Source: Geosiphon pyriformis (Eukaryota > Glomeromycota > Glomeromycetes > Archaeosporales > Geosiphonaceae). From it: DNA of 64,000 nucleotides. A program made the position numbers and the translations under genes. Of the stretch, positions 1-12,672 are shown in pieces (the stretch's first letter is position 1; the number at the start of each line of letters is the position of its first letter). The notes under the pieces are model-generated. The model saw nothing but the letters and a program-made list of their open reading frames with translations. It made no database searches and had not been told where the DNA came from. The DNA lies in the NCBI GenBank assembly GCA_016748015.1, contig JAAOMT010000557.1, positions 295,548-359,547 on the forward strand. Reading direction: 5' to 3'.

Positions 1-3000
1 TCTGAGTTTGTTTGATTCTTTATATGGTTTTTTTTTGTACAAACTTCCCATATGGTCCAATTTGAGGGGTGTTCAAAAGTGCATAGATTTTATATTAGTT
101 AATGATAGTCTTCACAGTTCTTTTTTTAACCAAAAAGTTTACTGTTCAGGTGAATTTTTTGATTCTGACCACTTGGTCATGTTAATAGATATTGGTTTGG
201 GGGGCTTTCTCAATTCTTAGCTTAATTTGATATGCAGACAGGCCACAAAAAAAAAATGGAAATACAAAGTCAATAATGTCAATAGAGAGGTTTGGAAAAA
301 GTTTGGGAATGCATCATTGGTTGCTGTTTTAAAAACTGCTGGTGATTTTGAATACCATAACACTAAAGATGATATCAATAGAATGTGAACACTTCTTTGT
401 CAAATAGTGCACTCTGCAGTGGAAGCTACTTTTGTGAAAACATGGTCCTGGAATAGTGGGTTGGTCAAGACTGCTGCATTTTCTAGATTTCACAAGTTAG
501 AACTTTTGGTGGCAAAAATTTTGAATACATACAAATCAAGAAATTTGGAAAGACTTCAGACTTTAGTTGATAAATAGGTTAACTTGGACTTTGACCAAGC
601 TATAAAGTTCAAGAGTTCCTTGGACAATGGTTAAGACAGAGTATTGGTTGAATAATTATTGGCACATTTTAGGAAATTGTATAGGTTCTGCAAGTTTTTG
701 GACTCTAAGGCTACTAAAGACTCATGGATCTGGGTGGCCATCAATAAGTACATGGAAGTTTTTGTGGACAACAAAGGTCAAATGATCAGAAGTGTGTTAG
801 AGAAGTCTTTTAGGAAAGTTACATTGGATCATCTGGTTAATAATAAAGATTTGGTTTTAGAGCCTGATTTGGTCAAAGGCAGAGTGGATTCAATTATGGA
901 GAATTCGACCAGGAAATGCACAGTCAAATCTTTAGTGTCTTCCTGTTGGCAAGTACAATTTTTTCCTCTCAATCATGTCAGTGATAATGCATTCTGTGGT
1001 GTAATAAAGCAAATTGATCTTGATGAGTTTTTATTGGTGGTCAAAAATCTTCCTGACGGCAAAGCTACTGGTTTGTCTGGTATCTTAATGAAATGTAGAA
1101 GCACTATGATGAGTCTGTTCTGGTTTTTCTTTTGCATTTGCTCAACTTGTGCTTGGTATGTGAATCTGTTTCAGATATCTGGAGAGAAGCCTAGGTATCT
1201 ATGATTCTAAAATCATATAAGTGAGAAGGAGTTCTAATGAACACCAGACCTATTGCTCTCATTGAAACCTCTAAGAAAATTTTTTCAAAAATTCTATTTG
1301 ATCACATTTCAAGAGTCTGCAGCACACACAATGTTCTGTGTGGAGATAATTTTTTGGTATTGAAAGACATTTCTACTTAGTCCCCTATCTTTGTTGTAGG
1401 ATTTGTTGTAGAAAATGCTTTGAAAAAGGGCAGAAAACTCTGGTTGGTATATTAGGACATGTGCAAAGCTTACAATTTAGTAGGCTGATTGCACTTGAAA
1501 AGTAGTCTAGAGAAAATCAAAATATGTAAGAGATTTGTCAGGTTTTTTGGTAATATTCACAATGGTTGTATAAATAGAGTTATAATAGACTTTGGTTTGT
1601 CTGAAGGTTACAAAATTCATGATGGTCTGGACCAGAGAGAAGTTTTTTCTCCTTTTTTATGGAGAATTTTTTATGATTCTCTGTTGTGCAAAGTGAAGAA
1701 ACATAAGTCATTTTTTGAGTATTGGATTGATTCTAAATTTGTGGCCAGAATGAGCAGAATTGAGTCAAATGCTGGTTTGATTTTTTATTTGGCTGCTGGT
1801 GTTTTCATAAATGACACCATTTGGGTTGACAATTGTCATACAATGACACAGAATATTTTGAACATTGCTAATGAGTTCTTTGAATTAATGGATATATTGA
1901 TTAACATGGAGAAAACAATTGCCATTTCTATTAACCCAAGGACCAGTAACATCTTCTTAAAAGTGAGTGGGTCTCCAATTTCAATCACAAAAACTGGTGA
2001 GGCTCATTGGTATCTAGGTATTTTTCTGTCAACTAAAAGTTTTTCTGGTCTAAGTTTAAAGAAAGTGAATTCAGATGTCAAGTTTTTTTCATTCATGGTT
2101 TTGCACAAAGCTATTACAGACAAACAGTTTTCTTATTTGGTATTAGCCATTTTACAGCCCATAGTAGAATATAGAACTCAATTTAGCTTTGTCAATAGAG
2201 GCACGTGCAAGAAATAGGACCATATGATTAGAAAGGGGTTGAAGTCTAAAGCCAGTTTGCCTAAAGACTTTCTTAATGAGGCAGTACACCATCCTTCTTT
2301 TTACAATTTGAAGCCCTTTGAACAAGTTCAGGCAGAAGCAAAAGTCTTATCGGTGTTATAGTTTGCTAATAATAGTGAGTTAATGGGTTGACTATTTGGG
2401 CATAGGTCAATAGACTTGCAGGTTTTGGGCTGGGTTCCTCAGAACCCTCTTCAATTTCCTGTTAAGTTGATGGTCAATTCAATGAACAATTTTCTGGTTG
2501 GTGTTACTAAAATTTTTTTGTGTAATAAAATTTTCTTAGCTAATAGCTTGCCCAATGCTTTTTGTCTTAAACAAAGTTTTCCTGTTCTGGATGTTTTGGA
2601 CCAGGCAATATATCTCTGGGTTTGCAAACCACTAAAGTGTTTTGGGATCATTTTTGCAGACCAGTTGTTGAACAGTCATGGAAAATGTTTCAATTGGAAG
2701 AATTTTCACTGTTGGAAATGATTGGATCCCAAAGGCCCAGTTCCCTTATAGTTCATAATGGTTTTAGATTTTGTCAAGAGTGGTGATTTGGCTAAAGGTT
2801 CCTCTTCTGTTTTTGAGTCTCCTTCTAAGTTAGATGTTTCTAATACAGACCACTTTGGTTTCATCCATTCTAGTTTAAAAGATGCTTCTTTGCTAGTGAT
2901 CTCAGTTTATACTAATGGTTTTGTTAAAGACTTTGATACTTCTGATACTGTCGGAGGGGCTGTCACTTATTTTTCTGATCTAGGTTTGTATATAGGTGTG

Positions 3001-4315
3001 GAGATTTATAATTTGCTATCATCTACCTTAACTAAAATACAGGCTGTTGCACTGGCTCTTGAGTGCATTCTGGCTTCCTTAAATGTTACAGTTTTCTTTG
3101 ACAGTCAGGCTTCTTTGGATGCTTGTCAGGCTGAGTTGAAGTTGGTGGCTCCAGATTTTCACAACAGGTACTGGATGGAGCACTGTCATATTAGCAATTT
3201 GGTCAAATATAAAAACATTTCTGTTACCTGGACAAAGGTGAAAGATCACTCTGGTGTGTTGGGCAATGAATGTACTGATTGGTTGGCTGATCTAGCCATA
3301 TTATCAGTGCTTGTTTTTTTAGCAAATATCAAAAAAAAATTTTTAATGACAGATGATAAAGTGATTTCTGGCAATGCATGCTGTTTTATTAGAATAACAA
3401 ATGATATTGTTAGACGTTTTTAATAAAAATTTGGACCTGGTTTAAGCATTGTGGATCCTTTATGAGTTGGGGACATAAATTGGGTTTGTACTGCTTTAGT
3501 CTGGCACTCTGATTCCCATATGTCTGCAGGATATACAAGCAGAATCACCACTGGTTTGCACACTTATTTGATAAAAGCTTTACACAAAAGGCTGCCTGTT
3601 GCTATTAGAAAGCATTTATATAATTAAAGTTATCTTAATGTATTATGTGTATATTGTAGAGAGATAGAATTTTCAGATCATAGTTTTGTTTGTTGCTTAG
3701 ACTTTTTAATGTATTAGAGCTTGTTAAATAAACATTCCTCTTTTTGAAAATCTCTTACTGGGACAATCTTGTCATCATCTGTAGTTTTGCAGTCTCTGGC
3801 TTCTTCTGTTTCTAATGATAGTTTTTACACAATTTTGTGTAAGGGTCTCATATTTGAAGATTGGTTGGCAGATACTAAAGCATCTTTTGTGGATACTAAG
3901 CTTACAATGTCTAATCTGGTTGAGTTTGTTTGGGATATGGTTGTTGGCCATAGAGAGCAAATTTGGGTGCCTAATTCAAAAATTTGAGCTGAAATAAAGT
4001 GTCATGGGTCATTATATGCAGATGGGTCTTTATATAATATTATTCGGAGTCTTCTTGCTAAGATTTCAGATGTTGCTTATTTACTAGGGATTGAAAGGAA
4101 TCATGTGACCAACTTTGGCCTGAGTATTGGCCATTTGTTTTTTGCTGGTACTACTGGTGAAGTTACAGTAAATATAGTTGCATAGTATAGCCTTGATTGG
4201 CCGAGTGATTAGTTACATATAGCAATAGTATAAATCATATTTAATTTAGAACTTTAGATAATTGTATTGTATTAGATAATAATTGGGCTTCATTCGTTAA
4301 ATTAATAAAAAAAAA
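1..4315 (+). mobile_element. Decayed LINE retrotransposon, left copy (5' end outside window)
   Basis: A non-LTR retrotransposon remnant read on the + strand. Positions 8-220 hold the end of an APE-type endonuclease (KCIDFILVNDSL, then SDHLVMLID). Positions 659-1204 hold the region before the RT and its first motif (DGKATGLSGI). Positions 1489-2217 hold the RT core (GLDQREVFSPFLWRIFYDSL, then GVFINDTIWV). Positions 2758-3423 hold an RNase H domain (VYTNGFVKDF, FFDSQASLDACQ, DHSGVLGNECTDWLADLA). Positions 3769-4185 hold a C-terminal region shared with the second copy at 52.8-59.3 kb. Everything up to 1204 is in one frame and everything from 1489 to 4185 in another, so one frameshift and several in-frame stops separate the pieces. 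The RT 'FVDD' box reads FIND and the RNase H 'YTDGS' reads YTNGF, so both active sites are lost. The 3' UTR (from about 4190) ends in an A-run at about 4315 and matches the 3' end of the right copy. The order endonuclease-RT-RNase H fits the I/Tad group. Confidence 0.9.
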
Positions 4316-6595
4316 TATTAATGTTAATTATAATTTTAAAATTGTTTTACTTTTAAAATTTATTAATTTTAATTGAATTTATTGTTAAAAAAACAATTTT
4401 TTTAATAAATTTAATTGTTTTTTTGTGTTAATTTAAATAAATTTTACTATAAATATTAAAACCAAATTTATTTTATTAAAATTTTCAATTAAAAACATAT
4501 TTAAAATAGTTATATATTTGTTTAAAAATTTTTAATTAGTTAAAAAAACAAAAAAACCACTTATTTTTTTAATATATATAATTTTAAAAATTTGTTTACA
4601 ATTATAGTTAATTAAAATAAACTTTATAATATATCATATATAATTAAAAATAAATAATATATTATAAAAAAAACCAATAATAAATACAAAAACATTATTT
4701 ATAATAAAAAAATATTTGCACATTATTTTTAAAAAATAAAAACATATATATTTGTTTTAAAAAAACAATTAAGTATTTATTTTAGATTTAAATAATTAAT
4801 TACATATAATTAATATGTAAATTAAATTTATAATTTAATTTTTTAGAAATAAAATAACATAAAAATTAGTAAAATTATATTTAGTTAAAATAAATAAATA
4901 AATTTTTCTTTTTTGCATTTTAAATTATATTTAAAATAAAAATTTTATTATTTAAAAAATTTTCAATAATAAAAGTAATTAAAATAATACATAAAAATAT
5001 TATTAAAGTTATTATTATTAATTATAAAAATTTTAAAAATTATTGTTTTTTAATCTTTTTATTATTATTGCTTATATAACTAAAAAAAACAAAATAATAA
5101 AAAAATAATTTTTTTAAACAAATTTAAAGTTTTTTTTTAAAATATTAAAAACAATATTTTTTGTGGTTTTTAAAGTCTTTTTTTAACAAATAAAATGTTG
5201 GCTTTTTTTAGTTTTCTTAATGTTTTTGCTAATTCTATAATATTAATACCAATAATAGCACTTAATAAATAATAACTTTTTTTTATTTTAAAAAATAATA
5301 ACAACAACATATTTGCTAAATTTAATTTAAATTAAAATTTAATTAATTGTTTAATATAATTAATTAGAAGTAATTAATTTTATATTTTTCATATATAATT
5401 TTATTTAATTATATTGTTGTTTTATTTAATTATAAAATTTGGATTAATAAAATAAAAATTAAAGCTGTTTGTTATTTTAATGTTTAATATTATTGCTAAA
5501 ATTAAAATAGCTTATATAAAAACTGTTTTCTAATTTTTATATAATTTTATTAATATTAAATTAATTACCAAAAACAGTATTAAGCTTTTTTATAATTCAG
5601 ATTTGTTATTAAAATTAAGTCTATTAAGATTACAATTTTATTTAATGTGTGCAGTTCGACCACTACCTATTACAATATATTCACTGTGGACCTTTTAACA
5701 TTTTAAATATAATTGTTATTTTGATTAATAATTATAAGATTTAATTGAAAATAGAAATATTGCGAATAATTTGTTTTCAATTTAAATTAATATATTAATA
5801 TAGATTATTATTAATAATGTAAAACGGTGATCCAAAGAATATATCACATGACTTCAAATTTCATATATAAAGAGAATTTTTTCAATCCGAAGAATGTAAA
5901 ATAAATCTCAGTTGAAAGGAATTTTTGCGGAGGTAAATTTTATGTTTAATAAAATTCGATATTAAGTTGTTGATGATTAAAAAATAGCACGTATTATCTT
6001 AGTTTTCTACAAAGATAACTTTGATGAGAATATACTTCTTTCTTTTCTGAGACTTTATTTAAGAGCTTTCAAGCGTTACATGCTTTCCAATCCATGTAAA
6101 ACAATCTAATTAAGTTTACTCATTCCTTTTTTGCTTTTATCCTCTTACAACAGAAACTTTAAAACAATATATCTGAAAATGCCAGAACTCTCTCAATAAA
6201 ACTTAATCAAAAAAAAAGTTGACCAAAAGATTTTTTCATAATTAGACTGTTGAAAAATATCAAAATAATATGCTTACACAATAGACTATTTTTTACCACA
6301 GCTAATTTGTGAAAATTAAAAGCTTCTAGTATCTTAAACAATTTAGCAACCAACCTTTAGACTCAACTGAAGAATGAAATAAAAATGCCAAAAAGCCCAA
6401 AATTGACAACAAAATTAAAGTAAAGCAAGTATAAAAATTACGGAGGGAGTAATTAATGATGTTACCAACCCTGAAATGCTTTGTCGCACATTCAATCAGG
6501 TACTATAGTTTGATTATCGATCATTATTAAAGAGGTTTTTGGTAGTTTGTCCATTTAATTTTTTTTTTTTTACCACGGAAAAATAAGTTCTCAAG
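4316..6595. other. AT-rich desert, then upstream region of VMA4
   Basis: From 4316 to about 5640 the sequence is almost only A and T, with poly-A/T runs and stops in every frame. No gene or recognisable element remnant is seen. From about 5640 the composition becomes more balanced and leads into the V-ATPase subunit E gene. I see no convincing gene in this second part either. Confidence 0.7.
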
Positions 6596-7887
6596 ATGTC
6601 TCAAATAAGTGCTCTGAACGATGACGAAGTTCGCGCTGAAATGAATAAAATGGTTTGTTTTTTGTAAAAGTCAAAAGAGATATATTCTAGCTATCTTGTT
6701 CTTTTTCGTTGATAATTTTATCGTTGCGATGTATATATGAAAACTTATAGGTGGAATTTATCAAGCAAGAAGCCAGAGAAAAGGCTCGCGAGATAACAGT
6801 TAAGGTATTTATTTGTTCAAAGGTCAACTGCTTTATCAATGTTCTTCGGATTAAACTCATTTTGAATCAAAAGGCGAATGAAGAGTTTAACATTGAAAAG
6901 GTATTTTCACGTTTTTTACAAATAATTTGAATTTTTCGAATGTCTGACGCACCTTGATTTTCGTTGACCTTGTAGGCCAAGCTCGTACGTCAGGAATCGA
7001 TAAATATTGAGGCCGCCTTTCAACGAAAAATCAAACAAGCTCAAATCCAAAAAAAAATGTTGGCATATTTTATACAAAATAAATCATATAAATTGTGTAA
7101 CAGTTGAAAAATTTTAAGTTTTTTGTTTCTCCTCTCTCCTTTATCAGTGCACAATCAAATTATATAAACAAGTCACGTCTCAAAGTTCTTCAGGCGCGCC
7201 ATCAAAAATTGGAAGACTTATTCGCAGAGGCTAGAAGCAAACTTCATGATGTTGGGAATGATCAAGAACGCTATCGAAAATTATTGAGTGGCTTGATATT
7301 ACAGGTTTAATTAGTTCTTTTGTTTATATTTCAAAAAAAGATACAAAATTCAATCTATTTTTCCCATTTTTAGGGACTTTTTCAAGTTATGGATGAAAAC
7401 GTTTCGTTAATTGTCAAGAAATCGGAAGTACATCTTGTAGAATCAGTCCTCGCTGAAGTGGTTGAGGAGTATAAAAAATCCACACATCTGCCCGTTAAGA
7501 TAGTAGTTGATCCAAAGGAACATTTACCCGAGTCGAAGTATGAATGTTTACAAGATTACTTAATTTAGTTTTCGGTACTTTGACTTTTTTAACTGTAACT
7601 TTCTTTTCAATATAAAATTGAGAATAGTGCTGGGGGTGTTATTCTTACGTCACATTTTGGCCGCATAATAGTCAATAATACGCTCGAGGAAAGGTTGAGC
7701 ATAGCAGAGGAAGAGGTAAGCCAAGAATGAGAGTTTCCATGAGCATTTTGTTTCAGTTATCTCTGCCTTTCTTGAAATATTAAATTGTCTTAAATTATCA
7801 AATGTCAATTCTTAAATCCAACAGATGCTTCCTGAAATTCGTGTATTGCTCTTTGGTCATTCTCCCAATCGAAATTTCTTTAATTAA
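6596..7887 (+). CDS. VMA4: V-type proton ATPase subunit E
   Basis: Peripheral-stalk subunit E of the vacuolar H+-ATPase, which joins the cytosolic V1 ATPase to the membrane V0 part. Eight exons: 6596-6652, 6751-6804, 6874-6900, 6976-7058, 7148-7304, 7374-7537, 7628-7715 and 7825-7887. They sum to 693 nt, giving a 230-aa protein, close to the usual length of the family. The N-terminus is charged and helical (MSQISALNDDEVRAEMNKMV, EFIKQEAREKAREI), as expected for the stalk helix. The family signature KIAQSNYINKSRLKVLQARH spans the junction of exons 4 and 5. The C-terminal globular part has SAGGVILTS-type and NTLEERLSIAEEE motifs and ends MLPEIRVLLFG. All introns have GT-AG ends. The gene converges on the NAD(P)HX epimerase gene, with about 220 bp between stop codons. 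Confidence 0.96.
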
Positions 7888-8111
7888 AGTTAGCTTATTC
7901 TAATTTTATTACAGCTAAATGTATGTATACACATTTATGCTCTCATTGAAACTCTGAACATCAATTCATTGATTATTTTTGCTATGTATATTAATTAATT
8001 TTAACGTATCAATATATTTAAATAAACATTTGGTAAGCATTTATTCATAAAGACCAGTTCTTATCAATGATTTTATCTAATGAAGGATCAGCGAATCCCT
8101 TGTCTCAACCC

Positions 8112-9704
8112 TTATAAATTCTCGATTAGTAGATTGGAGATATCAACCACTTGTTCGATGCCGGGATAAGCTGGGATATGAAGCCCAAACTTTTTCTCCA
8201 ATTCTCTGTCGATTTCCAAATACCAAGATCAATGTCCGTAAATACCAGGATACCGAGTTTCAAAGCGAAGAAAACATCGAAAGAAATAAAATATCGCACA
8301 AAAATACAAAGCAATAAAGAAAAAAAAAAGTTGACGTACGGTGTTACGAATCTTCCCCCAAGGTAGTGGATTCCTTTGAAATGTTGTGCACAAAGCTTTG
8401 GAGCTGTCAATGAAATCAGCATTACCGGAGTAAAGCTACGATTGTTGATGTTGCCTTCAAAAAAAAAAGGTTTAAAATGATCATTTGTATAGTGCGGTCA
8501 GAATCAACCCCACTTCTGATCAATAAAATGGTTTATGGAAAATACCTTTCTCTAAATCCCAGCCCGAAGGTATATCGACTATTGTTGAATAGTTTAATAC
8601 CACTTATTGTAATAAATTCTATAATCACACAAATGTATTGAGGAATTAGTTGAAACCTGATACTATCGGCACTTTGGTTTCTTTTAAAACCTTTGATCAG
8701 GAGATATTGTAAGTGGATGATTGAGATCTTTTTTTAGTTTAAACATCATCGGTTTTAATATTTACCTGAATCACTTCCCCAAACGGAGGACGTATTTCTC
8801 CTGAAAAACTAAATCCTTTTGGAAGGACATATTAACCAACTAGACTTAAATATCAAATTATCATAAACATACTAAGGAGACATACCAAAAATCGCATCCA
8901 AAATCAGATTTGTCTGACTCAATACTGGAGTCAATTCGTTAACGAAGGGGATATTCAAGTTATTGCATTGCGTAACTAGACGCTTTTTTTTTCGAAAAAA
9001 TATTTATATGAAATCTCAATCATCAATTTCGATTTTTAATTCTGAAACCGAAGAAGATTTACCGAACCTCGTAAAGATCCTTTTTGGCTTGCTTTGGATA
9101 AAAAATACTGGGATTGTATCCGAAGTGAGAGAGATGTCTTGCGGCTACTAGACCTATATCAAATCAAATCAAATCAAATTACTTTGTTAGCGAATTTAAG
9201 ACTCAAGAAACTAGCATGAAGTCTAGAAATTATGCATAGATGATCGGGTGAAATCACAAAGATACCAACCATCACCACCATTATTTCCAGGTCCACAACA
9301 CACAAGAATCTGTGAATGTGTTTGCTTGCTATATACTTTTGCCACAGCTTGTGCAACACTTAGGCCAGCAAGCTCCATTAGCTGTTTTCCAAAATCGGAT
9401 TACAAAAATGGAAAAGCCTAATTCGCAAAATTAATAAGTGGTCAAATATAACGGGCCTGATCTATAGAAAATCCACCAGCTTGCGACATCAATTCCTCAT
9501 CAATTTTTTGGGCGACACGTTGAGTGAGATACTTTAATCCCAAAAAGAATGGTAATAAATGAAAGATATTAGAATCATGTTTATTAAATGCAACTTAGGA
9601 AACTCCGATATTCTCATGATAAATGAAAAAGATAGCTGATAAACATAAATGAATAGGCAGTTTTTTTTTTGAAACCTTGATTTGAACTTTACCTTCAAAG
9701 CCAT
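8112..9704 (-). CDS. NNR1: NAD(P)H-hydrate epimerase (YjeF_N / AIBP family)
   Basis: Epimerises damaged (R)-NAD(P)HX so that the companion dehydratase can repair it. Ten exons on the minus strand, in order: 9704-9693, 9531-9457, 9381-9270, 9153-9068, 8982-8886, 8815-8766, 8690-8657, 8578-8546, 8454-8340 and 8205-8112. They sum to 708 nt, giving 235 aa, about the length of yeast Nnr1. The start ATG GCT TTG AAG is a 12-nt exon; joined to exon 2 it gives [19 protein letters not shown]. Further landmarks are the nucleotide-binding loop GPGNNGGDG, then [59 protein letters not shown] and a C-terminus [13 protein letters not shown]. The intron after exon 2 appears to use a GC donor (CAG|GCCCGT); all others are GT-AG. 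It is divergent from the next gene. Confidence 0.95.
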
Positions 9705-9990
9705 TCTTACGAGGTTTCAAAGTTGCAAGTTGGGAGAAAATTCAAAATGACATTTGATGATCCCTTTTTTTGATAATCTCAGTTTTCTTCAAATGATGTT
9801 CTACAAAATATTTTGTACTAGTTACAAACCTGTCCCACTGCGCAAACCAGCAAACGCATATAAATTCCCATCTTAATTTCTATTTTACTTTTCCCTCCAC
9901 ACATTTTCTTTTACGTATGGAACTTTTGACAATACAAGGAATTTCGGGTAATACTTGAACCAACTTACAAACTTTGCAACACTTTCAAAA

Positions 9991-10735
9991 ATGACCCTAA
10001 TGCATACAGCTGGAGAAAAAAAGCATTACGTTGCAGGCATTCAACAAAAAAGGCCAAGCAACCTTAATCATTCGTTGCTTTTTCTGATCTTAATGGTGGC
10101 ATTACTCTTTTATAATTTGTCAAATTCAACAACAATGACGGCGGCGCCGAGTGTGAACGAGACGAAGCCACGCAAAACGCTTGTTGTCTGGGTAAAACAC
10201 CCACAGCACTCTGACGCCGTGAAACTTCACGTTCCACCCGACGCCGACGTGCACGATGTAAAAAAATATATTCGTCTTGAACTCACTCCTGCTCTTGATC
10301 AAGAAAGTTTGGGCAAGGTTTTGTTGTTAAGTCCCACACGTGGCAAGTTGAGTCCTGACACCCCTATCAAAAAAGTAATTGATAGAAGAGAGCCATTAAT
10401 AGTTTTTGTCGATAATACTGGTAAGTGGATATTGTTTCATGAAGTCATTAGAATTTTCCTCGGCCTCTTTAATTTTTTGCTTTCTTCCAATTACCTGTTT
10501 CAATAACATTTTAGATTCCCGACTTTATCTTAAAAAACTCACTACTGAGCAAGTTCCTTTGCAAGTTAATGCACCATTGTGTGTAAAATCAGAAGAAGCT
10601 TACATTGTTATCGCCAAAATACTCTTAAGACGAAATTCACCTAAAGATCTCACAGTGTTGAAAAATAACTTATGTGATGCAAGTGTTGAAAGTTGGAGCT
10701 CACGACACTCTTATACACATAGGGATGGGCGGTAA
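9991..10735 (+). CDS. Unrecognised protein with a ubiquitin-like (beta-grasp) region
   Basis: I do not recognise this gene. Exon 1 ends at 10420 (AATACTG|GTAAGT) and exon 2 begins at 10515, in phase. The region TLVVWVKHPQHSDAVKLHVP...DVKKYIRLEL...SLGKVLLLSPTRGKLSPDTPIKKVIDRREPLIVFV has the strand-strand-helix-strand rhythm of a ubiquitin-like fold. This is an inference from pattern only. Two starts are possible. ATG 9991 would add a hydrophobic segment (HSLLFLILMVALLFYNL), which could be a membrane anchor. ATG 10135 has a good context (aacaATGacg) and coincides with a rise in GC, so the hydrophobic part may just be AT-rich leader. The stop TAA at 10733-10735 overlaps a perfect GTAAGT donor at 10732. 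Splicing there to an acceptor near 10801 would extend the protein in frame by about 40 residues (RAGTEKLREKEIDYKKRRG...), ending at about 10930. Confidence 0.5.
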
Positions 10736-11602
10736 GTAAAGGCTAAGTTTCATATAATACTTCCATTCAATGCTTTGTTTTCGTCTTGGAATAAAGCTGT
10801 TAGAGCAGGTACAGAAAAGTTAAGAGAGAAAGAAATCGACTACAAAAAAAGAAGAGGCAGGACAGCCAGCACCAATATAGGAGCAAATATTGGAAGAAAT
10901 GGTTTTAAATTTATTCATTTACAAGGTTAATTTACGAACGGTAATACTGCTGCTCGTTAGAATTACATAGAAAAAATGCTAGAAATATTGGACCAGATTT
11001 TTTCGTAAGTGAGAAAATGGAGTTTTGAGAATGGGAGTGATTTTCCAATCCATTTTCTGCTTAATATCTATCCAATTTTCATGGTTGTTCTCACTTGTAT
11101 TATCATTACTGAGAAGGTGAAACCTCAAAATTTGGTGATCTATTTTATATCAATAAAATATTGGAAATTATAAAATCTTTATTCATGAAGATTAATTACT
11201 TCCGTTCGATTCTTAATGCTAATTCAAAACTTAAGGCTTTATTTTTAAATTTTCATTCTGTTTGAGAAAGTTAGGAAATCAGATAAATAAAAAATCCTTC
11301 ATTAGCTTCTCAATCTATTAGATGATTTTGCTTTTTATAATAAATTTGCAGTGGCAAGCAAGCATTTGAAAATAAATCTCTATAAATTAGGATCGAGCAA
11401 TTAACCAGATCCATTCTATTTCTGAATTAGAATTTTTTAAAATAGAAATATAACAATGAAAGTATCATTCGAAAATTTATAGTTTCTCACCCTTATTAAA
11501 AATAATTTGACATATTATAAGCTCTTGGCCAGCATTTGCTAAACAATCAAATACCTCATGGATAACCCCAAATATAAATTTATAAAGATAGAGAGCATTT
11601 CC
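10736..11602. other. Intergenic region
   Basis: It may hold a third exon of the upstream gene up to about 10930. The rest is AT-rich and serves as the 3' flank of two convergent genes. Nothing else was seen. Confidence 0.5.
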
Positions 11603-12450
11603 CTAACGTTCTGCTAGGAATTTTTGTAAATCTTGTTCTGTTAATCAAGGAGATGACGTCAGATATTTGCATAATTCAAAACTTGAAAATAAGAATTGAA
11701 CTCACCAATACTCCAAACATGGGCTTTCAATTCAAGATGTTGTATATTCAAAGAATCCTTCAAATGTCAACATATAAAATGAATCAATTTCTTTATAAAA
11801 CTTAACAAAAAAGCAGAATCAAGGTTGAAAATATTCGAACAACTTACATATATTTTTTTTCCCTCATTCCTTAATTCCAACAATTGATCTTCGCTTGCAG
11901 CATAACTCTGCAACAATTTTAAATCTTCTTCAATCTTTTCAATCTTCTTAGCATAATCCCTCACCTTAAAATATCGGTCCAGCTTAACTGATCAATCACT
12001 CAATCACTCTTTTTAAAATGAAATGCGGAAGAGAAAGGTTTGATCTAAAATACCTTATTGGTAGATTGTTGTAGCTCTTCAACAGAACCCAGCAAAAGGT
12101 TGGATGCTGCATGATACTCGTCTAAAAGATAAATGTACCCGGCACCACTTGCAACTGTAAAACCGAGAAGAAATCCAATGATACTGTGTCAAAAAAAGAT
12201 AAATTTTAGCACGAAATGAACCCAGTTCCCATACAAGAGAGACAAGAGTTATTGGAGTGCTTCAACGGAGTTACTCCAAGGCTCCCAACACTCACCCTCC
12301 TCGAAACCCACCTACTGGCTTTTTCGGAGTGGGTACTTGGTTTTCAGAGGTAATAGCTTGTGAGCGGTACGGCGTATTCGAGAATAGTCGTAAATTGCTT
12401 CGTGCGAGAATTCCAAGTTGACGAAACAAAGGACGAGGGAGGTTTTGCAT
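11603..12450 (-). CDS. Mitochondrial membrane protein with coiled coil, unknown function
   Basis: Five exons on the minus strand: 12450-12296, 12183-12054, 11964-11848, 11757-11706 and 11637-11603. They sum to 489 nt, giving 162 aa, all with GT-AG introns. The N-terminus (MQNLPRPLFRQLGILARSNL, then RLFSNTPYRS) is rich in Arg and Ser and has no acidic residues, like a mitochondrial presequence. A Gly-rich transmembrane helix follows at about residues 52-72 (GIIGFLLGFTVASGAGYIYL). After it comes a charged coiled coil to the end (DYAKKIEKIEEDLKLLQSYA), closing EQDLQKFLAER. The layout of presequence, one membrane pass and soluble coiled coil suggests an inner-membrane protein. I cannot name the family. 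It is divergent from MTC1 with 222 bp between start codons. Confidence 0.8.
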
Positions 12451-12672
12451 AGCGGCCAAGGTGAAATTTTTGTTGACATCAGAAGCTCGGAGATCCTGAC
12501 TGCCATCTGTAACTTAGTCTAACATAACAACAATGGATTTGGGTACCCAATCATATTTTGTACAATAACTGATGTACTTTCTTAACACATGCAACGTCTA
12601 TCACCATAATAAATCTTAACTTTTTAAGGGTTAAGCATTCTAATTTCATACCTTTCAAACGAAGATTGCACA
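12451..12672. promoter_or_regulatory. Shared divergent promoter region
   Basis: A 222-bp gap between the divergent start codons of the mitochondrial membrane protein gene and MTC1. Any promoters for the two genes must lie here or in their leaders. No specific operator motif could be assigned. Confidence 0.5.

Noticed and set aside
9824-9866. Alternative first exon for the epimerase (MGIYMRLLVCAVGQ)
   Set aside because: The short exon MALK at 9704-9693 gives a better and shorter join to YLTQRVAQ. The upstream reading is probably leader or intergenic DNA.
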